A DNA stretch of 64,000 bases from Akebia trifoliata (taxonomy: Eukaryota; Streptophyta; Magnoliopsida; Ranunculales; Lardizabalaceae): assembly GCA_017979445.1 (NCBI GenBank), contig CM030706.1, positions 9,100,967 through 9,164,966 of the forward strand, read 5' to 3'. Both the position numbers and the translations under genes were made by a program. Positions 13,018 to 24,640 of the stretch are shown here, piece by piece (position 1 is the stretch's first letter; each line of letters starts with the position of its first letter). The notes beneath the pieces were generated by a model that was not told the origin of the DNA, did no database searches, and saw only the letters and a list, made by a program, of their open reading frames with translations.

Positions 13018-14987
13018 TAATTTTTATGCCATTTGGACGATAGAAATCTTTTTTATTGACATATAAGAAAGAAAATCAATTGAGGTATAGGTAAAATTTA
13101 ACCATAGGAAAATTCTTTGGGATCACCTCATTTGATAGGTTTGGCTAAAGAGGCTAAACTTAACATTTCTTGGGAGGCAACCCATGGATTCTTGAGTTTC
13201 AAGCCCATGGAGGCTTAACTCGGTTTGGTTTGGCTGAAGACATTAAACTTAATACTTCTGGGAAGCAACCAATGTATTTGCTTTCTAGTTTAGATTTTCA
13301 TTCATACTAAGTTCAATTACAATTCCAAAACCTTATTTGGAAAGCCCGAATATTGGCTCACTTCATGTGTGGCAATTTTTCCTTAAGGGGAAATGGTTAC
13401 CAACTCAGAACCATGTGGAAAGGTTCTAAAAGAAATACCACAATTGATCTCATATGCAAGGGGTTGCACAAAACTTAACAAAAATGAGTAGTCTACGTGA
13501 CAATAGGTTTCCACCTTGTTGGCTCTCGACAAATAGTAGTCATCGACAAGTAGGGGCGGCATACCCTATGCCCCAACGCTTTAAGTACATAAAGTAACGA
13601 ACTAGAGGTTCAAGAATCGGGCTGTGACAACTAGGGTTATAATTATAATAAATTGAGTTGAAACAAGTTTTTTTTCAAATTGTCAGTTAGTTGTTTTTTG
13701 ATATGTTAAAGACATAGATGATTATGTACAATTGTAATTCTTCGTAGTTTGCAGTTGTGCCTCATGAGATCTTAATTCAAAATTTTGATATTCGGGTATT
13801 ATCAAAGTTTATACCCTTTATCCTTCCACATTTCATTGCATTCTTTTGCAAATTGAATCTTAAGGATAGCATTCGATTTAGGTTTGGGGTTATAGGGTAA
13901 ACAAGTTAGATAAAAGCAATTGTCTTTACTTTCCTTTCCTTTAAAAAAATTGAAAAAAATTGAAAATTTAAAATGGTATTCCCATTCTATTAATTTCACA
14001 TTCTTAGCCATATTTTTAAAAGCACCTAGTTAAAAACATGTTGTTGGGTTAAAAATATTGATCTAAAGTCCCCATTGCTATTTATCTTTAGCAAATATTA
14101 AAAGAAAAATACCCTAAAAATTTTGACTTTATTTTTGACTAACCACTAAAGTCTAAGTCAAATAGAGTAAGTATTGACCTTCATTTTTGCCTAGAATAAT
14201 AGGGAAGACTGGATCTGATGAACTTTGACCTCCTTGTTCATTTGGTTAGTTAATTAGAAAAAAATAGAATTGGATTGAAAATTTGTCTTGGATAGCAATG
14301 AATTAAGTTGGGTACCTTGAAAATGGTTACCTATTTTTCTTTGAAAAACATGAAAAGAAAAGAAATGGAAAGGAAAAGAAAGATACAATATTGAAAAAGT
14401 CTCAAAAGAAACAAAAAATGCAAAAATAGAAAAATCAATGTTTCAATAATATGAAAGTTGTCAAATATTAAAATGCGAGTAAATTGGAAAATCATAGATA
14501 AAACCCCTTAGAGGTATTAAAGTGAACATCATACTTCTCGCTAACACAGACATGATGCTCAATTTAGAGTTAGATTTTAGGTTAACCAAACCTTTTTTAG
14601 TAAATTGGAGCTAAATCTCACTCTAAGAAATCAAAACCCTAGGTTTCTAAGTCAAAACTGCACAAACACTTTGTGGTAATTCACTTCGAAATATTTGCTT
14701 AAAAATAAATGGCGATTGGGAATCTATACTAATTACTACACTTATTTGAAAATAAAAAATTTGTGATTTTAAATAGATATTTGACTTTTATAACTTTACT
14801 TTATAAATATCAAATTTTGTGGGTATATTCACTACAAACCCTCATAAGTCAAACTCGTCCACTAGAGATAACCTAGGTGTTTTAAGGCTTGCTGCATTCA
14901 CTAAATATAGTCGAGTTGCATGCGAAAGTGATACTATTTTGTTTTGTTTTCCTTTTCTCAAGACAAGCAAAAAATAGGTTTGGGGTA

Positions 14988-16213
14988 TGATAAATGTCAA
15001 ATTATCTATATTTTATCACATATTTTCATGGCAATTATCCTATTTTTATAAATAAAACTTCGGTTCCTCTTGAAGTGCAATGGGCTTGGGCATGGGCTTG
15101 AACTTGCACTTTGAATGAACCTTCTCACACATGTCAAAGATGGTGTTAATTCACATACTTTCACAATTTAACAAAGTACTAAAAAGTAAGTGCTAATTCT
15201 ATTTAAGAGATAAATTGAGGGACAACCTAACATACTTGCCTTAATTTATGAATTAAGGTCTCCATCTCATTCCACTAAATTAATTCATATATAATGAGAG
15301 ACTCAACTCTCCATTGAAAGAGGGGTAAGATGTAGCTTGTAACATTTTATTTCCATTTTCTTAGTTTTATTATATTTGTATTTAGAATAGAATTGTTGTA
15401 ATATTCTCAATCTAAGTATTTTTCTCTAAATTCTCATTCTCTTTTTATTTCTTGCTATAACAAAATGTTAACCTCCCTCCATTAGGAAAATTGAAGAAGC
15501 CTAGAGGAAGTCATATTTACTTGTTGCATTTAATTTTCTACCTCTACATTTTCTTTAATTTTACTAATGAGTTCATCTTCATGGATTTTATCCAACTCCA
15601 ATAGATTAAAGTCTACATTGATATCTCTTTTCTTGTTATACTGAATCTTGACATTTTATGCTTTGGTTAAACCCTTAGATGGGTTGTGCTTAACCAAGAT
15701 AATAAGTCATTGGGATTCATACATCTTGAGTGAAGAGACCTAGTCCTCAGTTTTCTTATTTAAAAAGGTACAAGTTAAATTTTCCAACCCTATGACAATA
15801 ATTTGAACATTGGGTTGAGTATAAAAGAGCTAGAAATCAAATGTAATTTGTAAGTTAGTAGGTTGCTCTAAATTACTTGCCTTTTAATTTCTATCTCTCT
15901 TAATTATTTAAATTATTTTAATTGATTCCACTTGAAGGATTTTAACTTCTTTGGCTAGAGTTTAAAAGAAATTTCATTACTAGTTATGCTTAACTTTGAT
16001 ATTTCATGCTTTGGTTAAATCCTTAGCTATCTAGCCAGTTGTAAGTGGTTATAAAAATCTTAACAAAATGGTTTTGATTTGATAAATATTCTTTAGTAAG
16101 AAATTCACACCAACTCCCTATAGAACGACCCTTACTTGCCAATTCAAGTTAAGGTAATTTTATTTGTTCTCAAGACATGAACATCAACATCGACATCATA
16201 ACTTTACTCGACA
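14988..16213 (+). repeat. Right LTR of gypsy-type element
   Basis: It starts TGATAAATGTCAAATTATC directly after a purine-rich tract (AAAAATAGGTTTGGGGTA) and ends TTTACTCGACA, so it has TG..CA ends. It is a diverged partner of 7168-9006. After it the copia reverse transcriptase resumes. Confidence 0.75.
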
Positions 16214-17464
16214 ATTAGTAGTCAAGCGTACTACAGTTTGAATGGTTTTAATAGTTGCCATTTCTCATTCATAGTCTATCAGACTGGATGTGAAAATTTA
16301 TTTTCTTCATTGTGTTATCATGGAGGACGTTTACATGCAGTATTCTCCAGATTTTGAAGTCCAACGCATCCTAATAATGTTTGTCGACTACAAAAAACCA
16401 TTTATGGACTTCGTCAAGTTATATGGGCATGGTTCCAACGCTTCAATAACTTTTACAAGTGGGGTTTTTGTCAAAATGTCGTTGACAATTCTATGTTTGT
16501 CTACCACCCATCCACTAATATCATCATCTTATGACTATATGTCAATGATATTATCCACATAGGGGACTCTTCTTTTCTTCTCACATCCTTCATTCGCAAA
16601 CTTGGCGAGCAATTCGCAATGAAGGATTTAGGTAAACTCAGTTATTTTCTTGGGATTGAGGCCTTTCATACATTTACAAACCTAACTCTCACCCAAAACA
16701 AATACACTTTGAATGTCCGTAAGCGTACAAGATGCTAGATTGTAAATCGTGTTCTACCCCTATAACATATGGGTCTAAAATGTATGCTATTGAAGGCACT
16801 CCTTTATAAGATCGTCGTAAGTATCATAGTTTAGTCAGTGCATTGTAATACCTTACAACTGATTTTCATTTCTAAACCGTCAAACATATTCTATCACATC
16901 TCAAAGGAACTCTTAGGCTTGACCTACAACTTTGTCAAGGTCCTCTCTCTCTCTCTCTCTTTTTCTCTCTCTCGTTACTACATTCTTCGTTGTGGATTGG
17001 GTTGGTTGCCTCAACACTCATCATTCTACCACTAAGTTTTGTAACTTTCTAAAACCCGATCTTCTTGTATGGGGCACCAAGAAACAATTGGTAGTCTCCA
17101 GGTCTAGCACTAAGGTACAACACAAGGGTCTTACTATCGCAGCCTCTGAAATATTATGGTTGTTCGATCTCTTTCATGAAATTAGGATGTCAGTTCATCT
17201 CTTGTTTAGTCTTTTATTGTGAAAATATTAGTGCAATTCACTTGACAACCAACCCCAATCACCATGCGTGAACTAAAAACATCAAGGTCGACTATCACTT
17301 CATTTATGACTTTGTCGTTAATGCACAATTGAAGGTTTGTTTTGTTTGATCTATGGAACAACTGGTTGACATTTTCACCAAAAGCTTGCCTTTTCCAATA
17401 TTTATCTCCTTTCAGCGAAAACTAATGCTCGTGCCTCCTCCCATTAGTTTGAGGGGGAGTAATA
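16214..17464 (+). pseudogene. Ty1/copia element, RT and RNase H (copy 1)
   Basis: This is the continuation of the copia polyprotein after the gypsy insertion. Recognisable pieces are IRLDVKIYFLHCVIMEDVYMQ near 16280-16345 (the RT region whose intact form has QLDVNNAFLHG), KKTIYGLRQ-like near 16385-16420, a mutated YVDD region near 16530-16560, KLGEQFAMKDLGKLSYFLG near 16600-16660, and an RNase H-like part near 17060-17180 (WGTKKQLVVSRSSTK..). Stops and shifts are frequent. It ends at a purine tract (TTTGAGGGGGAG, near 17448-17460) directly before an LTR. A CT-rich microsatellite lies at about 16939-16974. Confidence 0.8.
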
Positions 17465-17719
17465 TGACAACTACCTAGATCCTAAATTATAGGACTTGAT
17501 AAGCTCTTACAAGTGTGGATTTAAGACTTAGTTATAATCACAATATATTCTTTTTTATGGATTCTAGGAGTCGATTACAATCACAATATTTGTTTCTATC
17601 TTTGGTGATCCATTGTACACATTATATAATAGGAAAGATGTTCCCAATTGTAACACAACACAAAATATTAAAATATAACACAAAAATCATTTTCTTCATC
17701 AAATATCTCTAGTTCTTTG
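17465..17719 (+). repeat. Copia LTR shared by two tandem copies
   Basis: It starts TGACAACTACC after the purine tract of copy 1 and ends before TGGTATCT, the decayed initiator-tRNA-Met primer site of copy 2. It is about 255 bp. One LTR therefore serves as the 3' LTR of the upstream copy and the 5' LTR of the downstream copy. No second LTR with which to measure divergence is visible in the window. Confidence 0.6.
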
Positions 17720-18419
17720 ATGGTATCTAAGTGTGTGTTTGGTAACACATCTGAAGTTTGAATGGAGGTGGTCCACTATTAAAATTCAGACTTTAGGGGT
17801 TTGAAACATATTTTTTTAGGTTCAGACTTCAAAACAAGAAGAAGATTTCAGACAAATAAAATTAACGATGGAAAGTCGCTAGATGGAACTTCTGAAATCT
17901 AAAAAAATAAATTATTTTTATCACTTATCCCTTCGTTATAAAAGCCCTTAAACCCTTACCTCTCATTTCTCTTCTACATCTCCTTCATGTACAACTCTGT
18001 TATCAAGATCTACTCAGTTATGTGCATCTGCTACTCTTATAAGGTTGTTTGCTAAAACTCTGTGATATCTGATCAGAAATTAAGCCAAAGAAGTTGAGAT
18101 TATCTATTATTCTTCCTTGATTGATCAACTCAACATTGTGGCAATAACAGCCATGTGAAACAACCAAATCAAAAATCAAAACTTCAACAAAAATCCCAAA
18201 ATCTCAAACAATCGAACGAACCCATTACAGAGAAATAGAATAAAAGAAAAAATTGAGAAAACCCAGATGATTTTTTTATTAAATCTTAAAAAAATCTAAA
18301 ATAAATTATAGATCTAACATCAAAAGATAAGAAAAAAAAGAATCATGAAAAAAAACCCAATTTCGTCTCATCTTTTGTAACTCAACGTAATCTTACAAGA
18401 GACCTTGATAAAAAAAATC

Positions 18420-18715
18420 ATGAATGAGACTAAATGGTTTCTTGTTGTACCTTAAATGAGACTTTTTTGTTTCATGTATTTGATGGTGGAGGAGATTGAG
18501 AGTTTTTTATATTATTTTATATATGAATGAGACTTTTTTGTCTCATGTCTTTGATGGTGGAGGAAGTTGGTAATTTTTTTAATATTATTTTATATATAGA
18601 TGAGACTAAATGATTTGTTGTTGTACCTTGAATGAGATTTTGTCTCATTTCTTTGATGGTGGAGGAGATTGGAAATTTTTTTATATTATTTTATATATAA
18701 GATTGAAATTATTAA
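18420..18715 (+). repeat. Tandem repeat inside Harbinger 5' region
   Basis: GATGGTGGAGGAGATTGG followed by a T-rich TATATTATTTTATATAT segment and ATGAGACTTTTTTGTCTCAT recurs three times, starting near 18482, 18553 and 18655 (spacings of 71 and about 102 bp). The ATGAGAC..GTCTCAT core is itself palindromic. Non-coding. Confidence 0.75.
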
Positions 18716-19589
18716 TATACCCTTTTAAGTCACAGGTTATTAATTTTAACTTGTTGTTTTATTAGGTTTAAAAGAAAATTTTGGGTTTAAAGTTAATAGT
18801 AAGTTGTCAACTCATTCTAAGTATGTTTCTTTCATTCATTTTCATCCATTATAACAAAGAAGACATCCCTATAGGTGGATTAATTAATTGTTGGATGTGC
18901 TTTGTCTCCAAGTTTGTATATTAAAAGTTTGAGATCTTAAATTTTGATTGATAAGCATATGATGGATCTAGAGGTATCAATTCTTTTAGTATGTATTAAT
19001 ACATTGGCTCTAGGGGTTATCAATGTAACAAAACATAAGTAATATAAAATGGTGTTAATTTGTATCAATTTTGATTTTAAACAAGTATTAGTTACATAAT
19101 TATTATATCAAGTATAGAAAATTAGAGGGAAAATAAGTTGCTTTAATAAAAAATTAACATTTTTAGCACTTTATAAATAAGACGATTTTGAGATATATTT
19201 TTGTTGTTTTGATTTGGTTAATACTCCCATATCGTTAGAGGTCATGAACAATCCATTTTAAGGCTTTAAATTTTTTTATATGGTCGGATTTTTCTTCAAC
19301 TTCTTTTTTATCTCATGTAGAATAACACACAATATATAGAAATTATTTCACACACACAGTAATGTCTTTAAATCACACACACACTGTTATATACACGCAT
19401 GTACATATGTGAACATTATTCAAAATGTTCAAACTGTATCATTGATCCATTAGGGCCCAGGGGGTTTTCCTATATTATTCACTGATCATCCTCCAAAAGA
19501 TGAATTGCATGTACTAGCTCCATCTTATTAATACCTCATTTTCATTGTTATTCATATATATGACTTCCAAGAATAAGGATAAATAAAAA

Positions 19590-20604
19590 AGTGTTGATAG
19601 AGCAAACTTTTCTCCAGACCACTCGAAAATGAAGCATTTTCTTGAGTTGTGCTTGAGCGAAGTTAATAAGAAAGGGTACAGAAGAGTATATTTTATCAAT
19701 GCTTCATGGAAAAGACTAGAATCTGAATTCAATAAGGGATGGAGGTGAACTTTAGTCATAAGGTATTCAAAAATCAATATGATTACTTAAATGTTGATTA
19801 CAACATATGATAGAAACTTGTTGGATTATCCGGGCATAGGCTTAGTGTGGATATCAATACTATAAATTGGCCTCCGTAGAAATGGAATCATGTCTTAAAG
19901 GCAAGTCTATAACCTTACGTATATATTTTTAACTTGATTAACTAGATTTAATCTAATTATTTTTATATTATTATTTGAAATAGATAATCTCCAAAGGTAA
20001 GAAGTTTAGGAACAAACCTCTTGTAGATACTGAATTAATGATGAGTATTTTTTAAAACACTATTTCAAATGGCGATAAAGTATGGAACCCCTTTTCATTG
20101 ATCCCGTGCCCCATTGTTAATAAAGATGTGAATGGTCCTGAACCTATGAAGTACATGAATTTGGATGATGAAGACACTTATGATGACCCATTTTCAGGGG
20201 AAAGGGATACATACTTCCAATGTGTAAGTATGAAAGGTACTCATAATACTCCAAGAATGAATAGTGACATCGATACCAACTCATTTGAAAAGAACACATC
20301 ACAAGGTCCGATGAAGAAGAAGCGTAGGAATTCGAATTGTGGTGACACCATTGAAAAAAATTTAGAGAGACTAATTAATGTTATCGAAGAACAGATTAAT
20401 AACGAAGAGGCTAACAAGGGACCTTATTTCAAAGATGTGAATGAAGTCACAAAGGATTTGAAGAACTTAGGGGTGATAAGCATTTTTACTTTTCGTGTTG
20501 TTATATTGAAATTTGCACAACTATCGAAATTGAAACACGTATTTATAGACTTAGATAATGAAACAAAGAGGGTTCAATTTTTGGAGTTTATTGTAAATAA
20601 TTAG
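19590..20604 (+). pseudogene. Harbinger ORF1, Myb/SANT-like DNA-binding protein
   Basis: The 5' part near 19598-19745 reads as a Myb/SANT-like domain of the type found in plant PIF/Harbinger ORF1 proteins: FSPDHSKMKHFLELCLSEV, then INASWKRLESEFNK. The 3' part, open from 20098 to 20604 (about 168 aa), is acidic then basic (a PMKKKRRNS stretch that could act as a nuclear signal). It ends in a helical region of the type seen at the C-terminus of these proteins. Stops and shifts separate the two parts, though a real intron near 19900-19985 is also possible. In this family ORF1 binds the transposon ends and partners the transposase in the nucleus. Confidence 0.75.
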
Positions 20605-21029
20605 TTGAAGTCAAACATCTTTTTTTAATAAAAACCAATGATGTATTGGTTATTTTGATATTTTTGGATACTTACTATGAATGATTTTTTTGAAGTTGTT
20701 ATCATGGATGATATTATGAAAATTTTGATTGTTAAATTGAAATTATTATCTTATTATCTAATCAAATAGACATGTTTCAATTTACTAAATAAATTGCATG
20801 TTTGAATAATCCCTTTTTATAGCTTCAATTAATACTAACTTTTATATTTTTTATTGTGTTTTAGTGATAATGACGTCAAAGTAATAGTTGTTAGTGAGAT
20901 TGGTAACATTACTTTTTATGTTTAAACTTAAAAATCGTATGAATATTCGATAAAGGTTATGCACCACATCACTTTTTAACAATGCATATGTGTGAGAACT
21001 TTTAGAATGATCTTCAACACAAATATATG

Positions 21030-22124
21030 AAATATTTAGGATGAAGAAAAATGCTTTCGTACACTTCTGTGAATATTTTTTAGATAAAAATTAGCTAAGT
21101 GATAGTAGGTATATAGACGTAGAAGAGAAAATGAGAATGTTTTTTATGACAATATATCATAATTATCATAATTGATTCGTAAAATATCGATTCCAACATT
21201 CTGGAGAAATTGTAATTAGGTATTTTCATGAAGTGTTGGATGCAATGATACAATTTGCACGAGAGATAATAGTCCCCCTTAGCATTTGACAAGTCATTAG
21301 GAGAAATTCGATCTCATGTACATCTGAGAAAAGGGTCATTTAAGGGTGTTGTCGGTGCATTAGATGGCACACTAATTAATGCACATATTTTGCTTGATCG
21401 ACAAGTCCCATTCAAAAGAAGGGGACAGGGAAAATATTTTCAAAACGTTATGGCGGTATGTGATTTTAATATGAAGTTCATATATATGATGGTTAGATGG
21501 AAAGGAATTACACATGACTCAAGGGTATTAAATAAGACATTATGTAATCCAGCTAATAATTTTTCAATGCTTCCTCAAGATATGTGTTTTCAAATTATAT
21601 TTTTGGAATTAATCTTACAATCAATAACATAAATTTTAGATATTTTATATTTGTTATAAATATGTATTATTTGTGCAACGCTGCATACACACACATTAGG
21701 GATTTTATGACTCAATATTGCAACATACGGTATTGGCTAAGAACATATTAAGGAACTCGTGCAATATATAGAAAAGAGTAATTTAATCATACATACGCTC
21801 GATTAAGGATTGTCATTGAGATGACTTTTGGTGTATGAAAAAAAAGATTCTCAATTTTGAACAGAATGCCTTCATATTATTATCACACCCAACGAGACAT
21901 TGTTATTGCATGCATAGCAATACACAACTTCTTATATCGTGTTTCTCTCCATGATGAGTTGTTTTGACAATATGAGGTTGATGTCAACGAAAAAAGTAAT
22001 TATTTAGTTGACTTCGAATTGTCACAAGAACCACCATGTTATAATGAAATATTTGTATCGCAAGTTCAAGTCGATATGATCACTTTACATGATCAACTTG
22101 CAATTCAACTAAAAAATAAATGAT
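21030..22124 (+). pseudogene. PIF/Harbinger transposase (HARBI1-like)
   Basis: Remnant of a DDE transposase (DDE_Tnp_4 family). The N-terminal helical part is visible near 21110-21280 (YRFQHSGEIV, FHEVLDAMIQFARE). The first catalytic Asp lies in VGALDGTLINA near 21350-21385, the second in ITHDSRVLNKT near 21508-21540, and the Glu in RLRIVIEMTFGV near 21800-21835, followed by KKRFSIL and RDIVIACIAIHNFL. At least two stops (one within FGV*KKRF, where this family has Trp) and several shifts inactivate it. An intact source elsewhere would be needed for any mobility. Confidence 0.85.
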
Positions 22125-22960
22125 TGTTTATTGTTTAAATATTAACTTGTTGGAATATAATTTCTCAAGTATGAATTCAATTTGAAACCAATACTTTTGG
22201 GGTATTTGATTTGTTAGAGATTGAAATTAAATATGTGGATAGTTTCATTATGCATAACATATTATGTTTTTTTGCTTAACAATTTATTAGAATTACAAAA
22301 GGATAATATTATCAAAAAAACTATTATGTTTTAAAATTCTATTTATAACTAGAAACTCTTAAAAATTATAAACAAACAACTTTTTCCATAATAAGATTTC
22401 AGAAAATAGACTTCAGACTTCAAAAATGTTACCAAATATACCCTAAGCCAAAAAAGAAAGAACAACTCACATCTGATTATTAACCATTAATATTTATCAT
22501 ATCTTATCATACTATTACAATCATTATAATCTTTCTTGCATTATTTTTCTCTTTAATTATTTTTTATGGAATCCTTATAAAAAATCACATTAACCATTCC
22601 CATTTAGAACATTGCAAAAAAAACAAAAAATTCATCAAGTTGAAAGGAAACAACAACTACCTTGTGTAACGTAATAAGATTGAATCAATTCTTATCAGCA
22701 CATATCTTATCAGTCATGACGATGGATCAATCATTGAACCTGCTCAAACTGATGTAGAACACTCCTCGTGGTGTAAACACTAGGGGTGCATACTAGATCA
22801 GGTAAATTCGAGAACCGAACCAATCCGAAGCCTTTTGGATTGGATTGATTCAGATTGAGCATGGTTTGGTTTGGGTACGGATTGTAAAAAAAATCGATTG
22901 ATTTGGTTCGATTCTGGATTAAGGGTATAATAGAATCAAACCAATCCGAGAATCAAAATA

Positions 22961-22966
<6 letters not shown>

Positions 22967-23031
<65 letters not shown>
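22967..23031. repeat. TA dinucleotide microsatellite
   Basis: An almost pure run of AT/TA over about 65 bp. A shorter run continues at about 23401-23428 on the other side of the nested MITE, so the MITE appears to have split one TA array. Confidence 0.9.
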
Positions 23032-23033
<2 letters not shown>

Positions 23034-23036
<3 letters not shown>

Positions 23037-23399
23037 AAATGTTCAGCAACAAACATTTTGGCAAAACATTTTTCAAAACATGGGTTAGAGGTTTTGGAAT
23101 GGGCTGATTTTTGGTGAGGATGATCTCTACGGTGAGGATATCATCATCACCAAAAATCAGCCCATTCCAAAACTTCTAACCCCATCAAAAATGGTTTACA
23201 AAAAATGGACAGTCAACAATTTTTCAACTTGTAAACTAGGGCTAGAAGTTTTGGAATGGGCTGATGTTTGGTGAGGATGATCTCCTCACCGTAGAGATCA
23301 TCCTCACCAAAAATCAGCCCATTCCAAAACCTCTAACCCATGTTTTGAAAAATGTTTTGCCAAAATGTTTGTCAAAATGTTTGTTGTTGAACGGGACCC
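23034..23399. mobile_element. Long-arm fold-back MITE in TA repeat
   Basis: Left arm GGGAAATGTTCAGCAACAAA and the reverse complement of the right end GGGTCCCGTTCAACAACAAA match. The arms then continue nearly perfectly for over 100 bp (CATGGGTTAGAGGTTTTGG, GGGCTGATTTTTGGTGAGG). The whole 366-bp unit can fold into a hairpin. TA on both sides fits a TA target, as in Stowaway/Mariner types, but lying inside a TA array this is not decisive. Related to the unit at 147-357. Confidence 0.8.
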
Positions 23400-24078
23400 A
23401 TATATTTATATATATATATATATATAATCTTAAAAGATAGAAGGTAAAAATATTTAAACAATACTCAAAGTCTCAAACCCTTTTCTTAGTTACTTTTATC
23501 TATTCTCTCTTTTTCAATCATCCCTTATAAGGTAAGTATTAAAATTGGCTTTCTTGCTTTATTTTCTAATTTTTTCATGATTTTTATTTTTAATGTGTTA
23601 TGCGTGATGCTTTGTTTATGTTGAAATAATAAGTATGTTGATGTTTTGTTTATGCGTGTTATGTGTTATGCGTGATGCTTTGTTTAATATTTATTTTGCT
23701 TAGTTTTAATTTTTAACTATTTTAATTTTACTATTGAAAATAATATATATGAGAACCGAGAACCGACCTAAACCGAGGTTGGTTTGGATTGGTTCGGTTC
23801 TATAGGGTAATTGGATTGATTCGGTTCTAAATTTGTAGAACCGATCATGTTCGGTTCTGATTTTGCCACAAATCCGAACCATGTGCACCCCTAGTAAATA
23901 CGATCACTTTATGAAGTGTTACATTATTGCAACTCTTATAGAGGGTCTTGTTGTCCAAGTACTTGGTCTTGACACTTCCAAAGCCATTTACGACACTTTC
24001 GTTGAATTGTTTCAACAACTATTAACTACTCGCAAGTCTTGTCTACAAAATAATTTAACAATCTAATAGTTTTTTTAG

Positions 24079-24640
24079 AATTTAACCAAAATGATACTTT
24101 GAATGAAATCATTCGATTGGACCAACACATATTTATACTAATTTGTGGACTAATCTACAATGATAAAATTAATGTTTAACCAAAATAACCCAATATTTTA
24201 TTGAAATTATTGTCTTAGTCACAATTTTGAAATATTTATGAAAATGGTCATGTACAATTTTGATATAATAAAAAAAATTAAACGATATGAGTATCTACCG
24301 TGTTGACACTTGACAACTTACCATTTTGATTTTTTTTTTTTTTAAATCTGAATTTATTCCCTGAAATCTAAAGGGTGGTGCTATCAGATTGCCAATATGT
24401 GGCAATCCATGTGCACCCAACAATTCTTAATAAGATTTGAAATCTCACTAAAATAAACTTATTTAGATATTTTTATTTGTAGAATTCTATGGTCTAACAA
24501 TAATTTGAAGGTTGAGATGGGAAGGGAAACACAAGTTTTGATAAGTGCAATTTTATCAAGAATTCGACTAAAATAATACTTTGATTGAAATAATTCGATT
24601 GGACAGATGGATATTTATTTTAACTTGTAGACTTATTGTT
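24079..24640 (+). repeat. Pair of direct repeats about 480 bp apart
   Basis: Two similar segments of about 80 bp, at 24079-24160 and 24560-24640, share TACTTTGAATGAAATCATTCG versus a TACTTTGATTGAAATAATTCG-type core, then GATTGGAC and TTGTGGACTAA versus TTGTAGACTTA. They may be the remains of a short LTR pair or of a small duplication. The interval between them is AT-rich and has no coding. Confidence 0.5.

Larger units (their letters stand above)
7168..16213 (+). mobile_element. Decayed Ty3/gypsy-type LTR element, pol missing
   Basis: Two diverged direct repeats (about 7168-9006 and 14988-16213) flank a 6-kb interior. The sequence just after the left repeat, TTGGCACTGTTGCCG, resembles the TTGGCGCCGTTGCCGGGG primer site of plant Athila/Tat gypsy elements, and a purine-rich tract precedes the right repeat. 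The interior holds a gag remnant but no protease, RT, RNase H or integrase that I can find. Near 13150-13300 it has the TTGGGAGGCAACCCA motif often seen downstream of pol in Athila/Tat elements. It sits inside the RT of the copia element 5482-17719. It also carries a lone LTR of another family at 10410-11993. Confidence 0.75.
17731..22443 (+). mobile_element. PIF/Harbinger DNA transposon, complete ends
   Basis: The left end GTGTGTGTTTGGTAACA and the right end (reverse complement GGGTATATTTGGTAACA) are terminal inverted repeats of the PIF/Harbinger type. Both sides carry TAA (17728-17730 and 22444-22446), the usual 3-bp duplication. Inside are the two expected genes in the same orientation: a Myb/SANT-like ORF1 protein and a DDE transposase. 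Both are broken. The element is 4713 bp, typical for the superfamily. It sits in the primer binding site of the second copia copy: removing it and one TAA restores a TGGTATCTAAGCC-type sequence. Confidence 0.9.
22781..23893. mobile_element. hAT-like element with 8-bp duplication
   Basis: Ends TAGGGGTGCATA and TATGTGCACCCCTA-like (right end ATGTGCACCCCTA) are inverted. Flanks GTAAACAC (22773-22780) and GTAAATAC (23894-23901) match at 7 of 8 bases, the hAT signature. The interior has the GGTTCGGTTC and GAACCGAACC repeats typical of short plant hAT derivatives. It has no transposase. It carries a long TA repeat and a nested fold-back MITE. It interrupts the gag of the second copia copy. Confidence 0.85.
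22447..24063 (+). pseudogene. Ty1/copia element, leader and gag (copy 2)
   Basis: The leader and first gag codons (22470-22770) match 5485-5775 of copy 1 closely, for example CATTGCAAA, LKGNNNYLV and SILISTYLI-type coding. After removal of an hAT-like element (22781-23893) the gag continues at 23902-24063: YDHFMKCYIIATLIEGLVVQ, then LGLDTSKAIYDTFVELFQQ, which is the copia gag helical core. The rest of gag and all of pol are absent in the window. The copy is therefore 3'-truncated. Confidence 0.75.

Noticed and set aside
12820..13020. Overlapping frames on both strands
   Set aside because: Both fall in the decayed gypsy gag region. Only the plus strand fits the element, and it is broken.
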